From Elusimicrobiales bacterium (GTDB lineage: Bacteria; Elusimicrobiota; Elusimicrobia; Elusimicrobiales; Elusimicrobiaceae): a stretch of DNA of 64,000 nt. The stretch is from positions 41,271-105,270 of the forward strand of contig JBAZJT010000009.1 of the NCBI GenBank assembly GCA_041651175.1, written 5' to 3'. A program made the position numbers and the translations under genes. The notes beneath the pieces were generated by a model that worked only from the letters and a program-made list of their open reading frames with translations, searched no databases and was not told the origin of the DNA. This document shows positions 31,359 to 37,821 of this stretch, piece by piece; within the stretch, counting starts at the first letter, position 1, and every line of letters begins with the position of its first letter.

Positions 31359-33455
31359 CTATTGCCACGGCGGTTCTTTGCTTTGCACGTTTTTTAGGAA
31401 GGTCAGGCGCGCGAATTTATCCGGCGGATGGCCGGTTTCCATGAACAGGTTTGTAAAACCTTTATCGTGCAGGGTTTGGGCGATGTCCTCGCCTTTAACA
31501 TTGTCGCCGAGTTCGGAATCAATGTAAATCGGAATAGCCAAATCCAACATAGCGTAGTCGGCCATTAGCCCGTCAGGATTTTTGTAAGTCTTCAGAGTTA
31601 TCCCGTTGGCTTTCGCCGCCATTTTCCAAGTCATGTGGACAAGCGGGTCGTCGTCAACCAAAACAGCGGTTTTCCCGACGGCAGTGGCAGATTGCGTTTC
31701 TGGCATAACGGGTTTTTGCTCAGTTGCCACTATTGAAATCGGGACAAGGGCGGACAACCCCTTTGGAATCAGCCGGATTTTGAGACGGGCGCATTCTTCC
31801 ATAATGCGCGGCTCGTCGTAGCGGCTGGTTACCAAAGTAACCTGCGAACCCAAACCGAGTTCATCGGCAAGACTCAATCCGGTTTCCGCAAAGCCAAGCA
31901 ATTCATAGTCAAACAGATACGCCGCATTGCCAGCTTTCGGATTGGTTTTGACAAATGCGCGAATCTCGTCCGGCGTGCTGAAATGAAATTCCTCGATTCC
32001 ATTCGCGCGGGCTTGCGCCGATTCCAGCCGCCCTTTCCAAATTTGATGAATGCTGGCATCGTCATCAAGAATCACGACGGCGGATTGAGTGGAAAGCGTA
32101 AGCACGGACACAAACCAATCCGGCGGCGGAGCCAGAGGCAACGTTACGGTTACAGTTGTCCCCTTGCCGATTTCAGACGCTATTTCCAACCCGCCGCCCC
32201 AGCCTTCAGCCGATTGCTTTGCATGGAAAATCCCAAGCCCGGAGCCGCCCTTCTTGCCATGAGTTTCGCCGCGCTGTCCCAACTTTGCGAGAATTCCCGG
32301 CGGTATGCCCTTGCCGTTATCAGACACGCTCACGGATATTTTGCCGCCCGATTGCGCCAGCCGAACCGACACCCGCCCCTTGTCATCCAACACTTCAACA
32401 GCGTTGTTGATCAAATTGGAAATCAGACGCTTGAACTCCGTCGGCTGAACGCTTGCGAATAAACCGTAAGAGGCAGTGTCCACCCCGCCGTCAATCTCAA
32501 TCCCGATTTTGGACCGGAACTGCAACCGCTTCTCGGTAATAAGCGGCTCAATCAAACTCGACAAAAGCTGCGCGGAAGGCGACTCCGCCGATGATGAATC
32601 CGCCTCGCCGATTTGCCCGTCCGGACTTTTCATGGCGCGGTTCTGTTCGATGAGATTGTTGGCGATGTCATGTATGCGCGAGGACGCGGCGCGTATGATT
32701 ATACGCTCATCCTCCGGAATATGCGCCGATCCCTTAACCGCCATATCCAAAGCCGCCAGCGGCGACCGTATATCATGCGCCACCTGCGCGGCGGTCTCCG
32801 CAATCGCGGTTTCTTTTGCGTGGGCCGCAATTATTTTCTGATACTCCTCTAATCTGGAGTGATAGATGGCCAGCTTGTCCACCAGAGTGTTTATTTCCAT
32901 GGTTGTTGTAGGTTGAAAACGGAAATCGTCGGAAGGTTTCATTGAGGAAATATAATCTATGAGAGCTTCCAGCGGCTGCGTTACAAACCTTGTCAGATAG
33001 ACAATCAAAAAAACGGATACAAAACCTGAAAATAACGAAGCTAAAATTATCCAATTTGTGATACTGTCAGCATTTTTTTCAACGTCATTTTGTGGAACAA
33101 AAACACATTGGGCAATGCTCGCTTCTTTAACAAAACACGCTCCGACATGCTCAACTCCGTTAAATTCGGCTCTGAGAGTGCTTCTGTTAATCTCGTGGAG
33201 ATTCAACGCAATACTTTTGAGCGCTTGTTTACTTATCGAGGCGGGTGATTCTGAAATAATATTTCCGCTCGCCGTGTCGAAAGTGATGCCTGTTGTTCTT
33301 GGCGGCACTAAACCATTAGAGTATTGATCCAGCTTCTCGTTTAGCGCATTGTTCAAGTATTTTCTGTTTAACAGATTAACGGTGAAAACGATGACCATCA
33401 CCGGAATAAGCGATGCAAGAACTAACGTGGCCAAAAGTTTATTGTAAAGTTTCAT
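31359..33455 (-). CDS. Membrane hybrid histidine kinase with two C-terminal receiver domains
   Basis: 698 residues. Two membrane segments (~7-29 and ~134-156) enclose a ~100-residue sensor with two Cys; a HAMP-like linker follows. The phospho-acceptor is H227 in QVAHDIRSPLAALDMAV. ATPase boxes: NLINNAVEVL (N), VSDNGKGIPPG (G1), GGSGLGIFHAKQ (G2). Two receiver-like domains follow (~460-565, VVILDDDASIHQIW; ~590-690, AVLVDDDPLVHMTW). The conserved Lys of the second is not evident, so it may be degenerate. Its start overlaps the symporter gene by 17 bp. Probable partner of the NtrC-type regulator. Confidence 0.9.
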   Translation of the reverse strand: MKLYNKLLATLVLASLIPVMVIVFTVNLLNRKYLNNALNEKLDQYSNGLVPPRTTGITFDTASGNIISESPASISKQALKSIALNLHEINRSTLRAEFNGVEHVGACFVKEASIAQCVFVPQNDVEKNADSITNWIILASLFSGFVSVFLIVYLTRFVTQPLEALIDYISSMKPSDDFRFQPTTTMEINTLVDKLAIYHSRLEEYQKIIAAHAKETAIAETAAQVAHDIRSPLAALDMAVKGSAHIPEDERIIIRAASSRIHDIANNLIEQNRAMKSPDGQIGEADSSSAESPSAQLLSSLIEPLITEKRLQFRSKIGIEIDGGVDTASYGLFASVQPTEFKRLISNLINNAVEVLDDKGRVSVRLAQSGGKISVSVSDNGKGIPPGILAKLGQRGETHGKKGGSGLGIFHAKQSAEGWGGGLEIASEIGKGTTVTVTLPLAPPPDWFVSVLTLSTQSAVVILDDDASIHQIWKGRLESAQARANGIEEFHFSTPDEIRAFVKTNPKAGNAAYLFDYELLGFAETGLSLADELGLGSQVTLVTSRYDEPRIMEECARLKIRLIPKGLSALVPISIVATEQKPVMPETQSATAVGKTAVLVDDDPLVHMTWKMAAKANGITLKTYKNPDGLMADYAMLDLAIPIYIDSELGDNVKGEDIAQTLHDKGFTNLFMETGHPPDKFARLTFLKNVQSKEPPWQ

Positions 33456-34836
33456 CAGCTCTATTCCCGTGATGCGTCTTTATGAGAATGCCCATTACGG
33501 CAAAACTGATTAAAAAGCCTATTATCATCTCGTAAATACCGGTTCTGGCGGCAAAGAAAATATTCCAGAGAATTGATGAAAGTGCACCCGAAACCAGGCC
33601 CGCTATGGCGATGTTTGCCGAGATACGTCTGTTGGTCAGCCCCATAATAATTAGCGGATTGAATGATGAGGCAAGAGTAGACCATGCGAGCAGAACCATC
33701 CAAAACACAAAACGATTATCTCCTATACCTGTCAGTATAGCCATCGCGGTGATAACTATCATGGTCATTTTGGAAAAACGAATCGCTGTTTGCGGGGTTT
33801 GATTCCCTGAAATAAGCTTTTGAACAGTGTCTTTAACGATTACTTGCGTTACAAAAAGCAAAAGTGTATCGGCGGTGGAAAGAGCCGCCGCAAGAATGGA
33901 GCAGACCAGCAATCCCGTTAAGACGGAAGGCAATCCCATTGAAACATGCATAAAAATGGATTCAGGATTCAAAAGATTCGGATAAATAGCTTTCCCCATT
34001 ATGCCTATAAACACGGCCAAACTATCACAAATAAGCGTAAACAAAATCGGAATCCATGAAATCTTTCTTATATTTTCCGTGCGCTTTAGCGACAAAAATT
34101 TGGTGTAAAGATGAGGAATTCCCAGAAATCCCAAACCTATCGCAAAAAAAGAACCGGCGTCTGCAAAATCAGATGGTCTTCCACTGCCCCAAAGCGAAGT
34201 TAAAAAAAGGACGGGAACGCTCCCCGTAAGCAACACTTTATGCAACAAAACGCTGAAAACCAACACTAGTCCGCCAAACATCAATCCCGCTTGCATTAAG
34301 TTGATCTTGAATATGGCCGTTGCGCCGCCGAGAAATGTGTAAAGGCAAATTATTGTTCCAACCACCGCACAACCCAATGTTTGATTAGTTCCCAAATACA
34401 TGTGGAAAACTTTACTCACAGCGGAAAGCTGGGCGGAAAAATAAGTCGGGACCAACAATATGACAATAAGCGCGGATATAACACGGATGATTCTCAATTT
34501 GTCGTCGTATCGGTTCTCAAGAAAATCAATGATGGAACCATAGCCTCGAGAATTAATTCGTTTTTGGAATAGCGGAGCCAAAAACAGCCAAGAACATGCG
34601 CAGAATACCGTTTCGCCAAAGACTACCCAAAAAGCCTTGAGGCCAATTGAATATGCCAGACCCGTGAGACCCACTATAAGCCACGCGCTCTCCCCCGCTG
34701 CGCGTTCTGTCAGCGCGACAGCGACGCCCGATTCATTTCTTGTCCCTATGAAAAACTCCTCGTCGCTTGTGTTTCTGGTTTTTGCCGCTATAAAGAACAT
34801 GACGGCAAGGTAAAGGAGAATAACCGCTATGCCCAT
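33439..34836 (-). CDS. Sodium/solute symporter (SSS family)
   Basis: 465 residues with 12-13 hydrophobic segments. Features of the PutP-like SSS family: ERAAGESAWLIVGLTGLAYS near the N-terminus, YTFLGGATAIFKINLMQAGL, and SILAAALSTADTLLLFVTQV. In CbrA/CrbS-type kinases an SSS domain is fused to the kinase and senses or gates the signal; here the same two parts are separate, overlapping genes, which points to a split sensor. Substrate unknown. Confidence 0.9.
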   Translation of the reverse strand: MGIAVILLYLAVMFFIAAKTRNTSDEEFFIGTRNESGVAVALTERAAGESAWLIVGLTGLAYSIGLKAFWVVFGETVFCACSWLFLAPLFQKRINSRGYGSIIDFLENRYDDKLRIIRVISALIVILLVPTYFSAQLSAVSKVFHMYLGTNQTLGCAVVGTIICLYTFLGGATAIFKINLMQAGLMFGGLVLVFSVLLHKVLLTGSVPVLFLTSLWGSGRPSDFADAGSFFAIGLGFLGIPHLYTKFLSLKRTENIRKISWIPILFTLICDSLAVFIGIMGKAIYPNLLNPESIFMHVSMGLPSVLTGLLVCSILAAALSTADTLLLFVTQVIVKDTVQKLISGNQTPQTAIRFSKMTMIVITAMAILTGIGDNRFVFWMVLLAWSTLASSFNPLIIMGLTNRRISANIAIAGLVSGALSSILWNIFFAARTGIYEMIIGFLISFAVMGILIKTHHGNRADETLQ

Positions 34837-34840
34837 AGGT

Positions 34841-35437
34841 TCACAATTCCTTGTACAGAATGATTCCGGAGAAATCTTTCACTGTTCCGTACTTACTGAA
34901 CTTCACATCAGCGATTATCCGGTAATTATGTTTTTTGAAAAAAGCCGTAGAGCGAAGATTATCAACAGGGGCCGTCATTATCAATACGACAATTAATTGT
35001 CCGTTCCTATCTTCCTCATATTTTTTTAGCAACGCTTCCGCGACTCCATGTCCATGTGCCTCAAAACGAACGCCTATTTGGTCCAGATAATCATACTGTC
35101 CAGACATTGCGGATGAAATGAGTTCTTTGTCATTCGTTCTCCATCCAATAGCGGTATCGGGGGCATTAAGTTTGTTTGCAAAATCCTGACCGTTTGTGGA
35201 AAGGAGATACCCATTATAAGACTGCATATCCTTCTCGACCGCATATAGCATGCCGCCGTGATTCAAATCCGATTCCAATTGTTCAATTGTGTGTCCGGAT
35301 ATTAGCAACCCCTTTGGCGCAATATTCTCGCCCTTTTTTACAATTTCGTTGAAAATTGCCAATGAACTTTGCACATCTACAACCTTCTGTAAATCGGTTT
35401 TCCTATATCCGCAACCAGCGAGCTTCACCACAACCAT
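34841..35437 (-). CDS. GNAT-like N-acetyltransferase
   Basis: 198 residues from the ATG at 35437 (MVVVKLAGCGYRKTDLQKV), with GGAGG 9 bases upstream; the earlier in-frame Met has no ribosome site. The middle has IGVRFEAHGHGVAEALLKKYEED, an acetyl-CoA-binding-like loop, and LRSTAFFKKHNYRIIADVKF fits the last part of the GNAT fold. Four bases separate it from the symporter gene, so acetyltransferase, symporter and kinase form one operon. It could modify the peptide or act in synthesis of the signal; unproven. Confidence 0.7.
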   Translation of the reverse strand: MVVVKLAGCGYRKTDLQKVVDVQSSLAIFNEIVKKGENIAPKGLLISGHTIEQLESDLNHGGMLYAVEKDMQSYNGYLLSTNGQDFANKLNAPDTAIGWRTNDKELISSAMSGQYDYLDQIGVRFEAHGHGVAEALLKKYEEDRNGQLIVVLIMTAPVDNLRSTAFFKKHNYRIIADVKFSKYGTVKDFSGIILYKEL

Positions 35438-35485
35438 TGAACATCGCCTCCTTTTCGCATTCCCGCTCATCAGCGGCAGCGAAAA

Positions 35486-35494
35486 ATTGTAGCA
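35486..35494 (-). promoter_or_regulatory. Extended -10 promoter of the acetyltransferase-symporter-kinase operon
   Basis: TGCTACAAT on the minus strand, ~50 bases before the start at 35437; identical to the box before the NtrC-type regulator (29476-29484). Confidence 0.5.
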
Positions 35495-35573
35495 TTTCAC
35501 TGTCTACAAATTCCGGAGTTTGAATTCAGCCAGCGTTAAAATTTCGGCTTGGCTTACACGACTCGGTTTTCAT

Positions 35574-35936
35574 TTATGTAAGTATGGTGTGGCACGTGAC
35601 CTTGCCCGTATTCTCATTCCTGCGGGAATTGCATTTGAAATATGCGCGCAACAGTTTTGCCGTCAGTTCGGTTTTGCCGCCGATGTGCCAGTCCATGTTC
35701 TTTTCCGGGATGACGGCGGATTTGTAGTCGTAGATGCTGAATTCCAGCCCGTTGATTTTGCCGACCCATTCAATCTTGCTTTTGCCGCTTGGGAATGCGA
35801 ACGGGCGGGGCTTGCCGAATACGCGGACCAGTTCGGCGTATGTCGTGCCGTCGGGCATGTAGCCGACGAGGCTTATGCCGGTTTCGGGGCCTTGGCCCAT
35901 TCTGATTTCCACGTTTACGGATAATCGGATTTTCAT
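35574..35936 (-). CDS. Small protein of unknown function, third gene of an island operon
   Basis: 120 residues from the ATG at 35936 (MKIRLSVNVEIRMGQGPETG), preceded by GGAG; an earlier in-frame start is unsupported. Beta-rich, with FGKPRPFAFPSGKSKIEWVG and EFSIYDYKSAVIPEKNMDWH. Last of three genes transcribed from the promoter at 36489-36517. Family not recognised. Confidence 0.65.
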   Translation of the reverse strand: MKIRLSVNVEIRMGQGPETGISLVGYMPDGTTYAELVRVFGKPRPFAFPSGKSKIEWVGKINGLEFSIYDYKSAVIPEKNMDWHIGGKTELTAKLLRAYFKCNSRRNENTGKVTCHTILT

Positions 35937-35946
35937 GGCGTCTCCG

Positions 35947-36216
35947 TTAAAATTCCGCGTGTGTGATTTTGCCGGTTTCGGCGTCTCGGACGGTGTAATA
36001 GCGTTTGCTGTTTCGCCAGTTGCCATCGGTGAATTGTTCCTCTATCGTGATGCTCCATTTCGCCTTCGGCAGGGTTTTGCGGACGATTTCCAGCTTTTGG
36101 AGCGCGGCGGGGATATAGTCCTCCGTCGTGCCGGTCAGGGCGACGTCTTCCACGTACATCTCCGAGCCGTTTTGCCTGAGGCTCAGATAGCGCGACTTCA
36201 GTGTTTTGCCGGTCAT
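35947..36216 (-). CDS. Small protein of unknown function, second gene of an island operon
   Basis: 89 residues (MTGKTLKSRYLSLRQNGSEM), with GGAGG before the ATG and a 4-bp overlap with the upstream gene. It has KWSITIEEQFTDGNWRNSKR, a short beta pattern. Family not recognised; translationally coupled to its neighbour. Confidence 0.65.
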   Translation of the reverse strand: MTGKTLKSRYLSLRQNGSEMYVEDVALTGTTEDYIPAALQKLEIVRKTLPKAKWSITIEEQFTDGNWRNSKRYYTVRDAETGKITHAEF

Positions 36217-36467
36217 ATCGCCTCCTGTACTTTTATCTGCGCGATTGTTTTGCCGTTGTGCCGGATTATAAACCGTATGCGGCTTTTGGCGTTGCGGACT
36301 TCGGGGCGGCGGACTTGCGCCTCGGCAAATGCCCGTGCTTCGTCCGCCGTGTCAAACTTGCCGATTGTGCGGTGTATCGTGCAGCGAAACCTCGTCCCCG
36401 CCAGCGTTGTTGATACCGCCGCCACGTAGTATTTCGCCTGTTTGCCCGTCGTGGTTCTCGTCGTCAT
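36213..36467 (-). CDS. Small protein of unknown function, first gene of an island operon
   Basis: 84 residues from the ATG at 36467 (MTTRTTTGKQAKYYVAAVST), preceded by GGAGGG; basic and beta-rich, with EARAFAEAQVRRPEVRNAKS, reminiscent of a small RNA/DNA-binding fold. Its promoter is nearly the same as those of the two recombinases, which suggests a job in the life cycle of the element. Confidence 0.65.
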   Translation of the reverse strand: MTTRTTTGKQAKYYVAAVSTTLAGTRFRCTIHRTIGKFDTADEARAFAEAQVRRPEVRNAKSRIRFIIRHNGKTIAQIKVQEAI

Positions 36468-36488
36468 ATCGTTTCCCTCCTCACCTGA

Positions 36489-36517
36489 AGGGTACAAGGA
36501 CTTCTGCCGAACATCAA
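36489..36517 (-). promoter_or_regulatory. Recombinase-type promoter before the three-gene operon
   Basis: On the minus strand TTGATG, 17 bases, TACCCT, then TCAGGTG and GGAGG. Identical in layout, and largely in sequence, to the promoters at 18285 and 54358. Confidence 0.75.
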
Positions 36518-36565
36518 GGCCTTTTTGACGCCATTTCCCATCTGAGAAACAGGCGAAGGAAAGTC

Positions 36566-36594
36566 TTGATTTCCGCGCGAAGTAGCTGTACCTT
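36566..36594 (+). promoter_or_regulatory. Recombinase-type promoter before the 156-aa gene
   Basis: TTGATT, 17 bases, TACCTT, then TCAGTGGTG. Divergent from the promoter at 36489-36517, 48 bases away, so a shared controller between them is plausible. Confidence 0.7.
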
Positions 36595-36637
36595 CAGTGG
36601 TGACGGGAAGCAAAATTCCGAAACGGGAGGCAACATT

Positions 36638-37108
36638 ATGAAAGCGCGCGACGCGAAAATTGGCGAGAAATACCTCTCCAAAACGGGCGCGACAGTGACA
36701 ATGACTGGCGAGAAAGATGGCAAAATTGTGATGAAGCTGGCCAGCGGAATTGTGTTTCGCTGCGGGCCGGATTACGAACTGAAGCCGATAAAAAGCAGTG
36801 CCGGTGCGGTCCATAAACCCGAACCTACCGAGCCGAAGTCTAAAATTGAGAAGTCCACGCCGAGACAAAAACCCGCTGTCAGCGGGGCGTGCATGTCGTT
36901 GGCGTCCATCATAGACCCGTTCCTGCTCAGCGGCGGGCATACTGTGCGCGATATCGCCATAGAACTGTCCAACAAGGCGGGCGATGCCGCGCAGGGCAAA
37001 AACCTTGAGGCCAACGTGCGCGCGAGGATGGTTACGTACGCCCGCAAAGGCTGGCGCGTCGTCAAGGACGAGAGCAAGCGCGTAAAAATCGTCCAATCGA
37101 AGGGATAA
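36638..37108 (+). CDS. Island protein of unknown function, 156 residues
   Basis: ATG at 36638 after GGGAGG (MKARDAKIGEKYLSKTGATV). An N-terminal SH3-like beta part (residues ~1-50), a Pro/Lys-rich linker, and a C-terminal helical part from ~85 (MSLASIIDPFLLSGGHTVRD, then NVRARMVTYARKGWRVVKDE) that reads like a winged-helix or KTSC-like DNA-binding unit. It stands divergent from the three-gene operon under a matching promoter. Candidate regulator; no family recognised. Confidence 0.7.
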   Translation: MKARDAKIGEKYLSKTGATVTMTGEKDGKIVMKLASGIVFRCGPDYELKPIKSSAGAVHKPEPTEPKSKIEKSTPRQKPAVSGACMSLASIIDPFLLSGGHTVRDIAIELSNKAGDAAQGKNLEANVRARMVTYARKGWRVVKDESKRVKIVQSKG

Positions 37109-37200
37109 TTTCATGGAGTCTTGTGAATATGCCTAGCGACGACGTGATGGCACGGTGCCAGCGACAGTTCCCCACGCTGGGCTGACGTCCGACTCCATCT

Positions 37201-37231
37201 TTGCCATCGCTACTGCGGGCTTTTGTATAAT
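37201..37231 (+). promoter_or_regulatory. Candidate promoter of the flavodoxin gene
   Basis: A perfect TATAAT at 37226-37231 with TTGCCA 19 bases upstream, 35 bases before the start. The spacer is long, so the -35 assignment is weak. Confidence 0.45.
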
Positions 37232-37265
37232 CGGAAAAAGTGGCACGCCGTAAAGGAGGCAGACA

Positions 37266-37763
37266 ATGCCGGACAAGGAAATTCTGGTGGTTTACTACTC
37301 GCGCACTGGCTATACCAAAAAAGTCGCGCAGGATTTGTCGCAGCGGCTTGGCGCGGATACCGAGGAAATACGGGATTTGAGCGACCGCTCCGGATTCATT
37401 GGCTATCTGAAAGCTGTGCGCGCCGCAATGAAGGAGATTCCTGCGGAAAATGCCCCGGCCTCGGCCAAACCCGGAAATTACAAGCTGCTTGTAATCGGCA
37501 CGCCGGTTTGGGCCTGGAACATGACTCCCGCAGTGCGCGCATATCTTGAGATGAATACGGGAAAACTGCCGAAAGTCGCTTTTTTCACCACTTTCGGCGG
37601 CAGCGGGCATGAGAAAACCGTGCGGCTGATGGAAGGGCTTTCCGGCAAAAAGGCCGAGGCTTCCGCCGGGTTCAGGCAGCGGCAAATCGGCAAATCTCCG
37701 GCATACGAGGCGCAACTGGACACTTTTGTAAAAACGCTTATCGGAACCACTGCTGCTAACTAA
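37266..37763 (+). CDS. Flavodoxin-like protein
   Basis: 165 residues. The FMN phosphate loop is at the N-terminus (ILVVYYSRTGYTKKVAQDLS) and the isoalloxazine-contact loop is GTPVWAWNMTPAVRAYL, followed by VAFFTTFGGSGHEKTVR. It fits the flavodoxin/WrbA-like family, a cytoplasmic FMN electron carrier or reductase. AAGGAGG precedes the ATG. It is upstream of, but 58 bases apart from, the SNF2 gene. No special tie to the island's other systems seen. Confidence 0.9.
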   Translation: MPDKEILVVYYSRTGYTKKVAQDLSQRLGADTEEIRDLSDRSGFIGYLKAVRAAMKEIPAENAPASAKPGNYKLLVIGTPVWAWNMTPAVRAYLEMNTGKLPKVAFFTTFGGSGHEKTVRLMEGLSGKKAEASAGFRQRQIGKSPAYEAQLDTFVKTLIGTTAAN

Positions 37764-37821
37764 TGGTCTGGAAACCCGAGTAGAAAATTTGGCATAAACG
37801 TGCCTGAAGTAATCTTCGCTC

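Noticed and set aside
37148..37162. Possible third sigma-54 promoter before the flavodoxin gene (TGGCACGGTGCCAGC)
   Set aside because: GG-N10-GC spacing is met, but the -12 half is CAGC and the site is part of a palindrome; a TATAAT lies closer to the gene.
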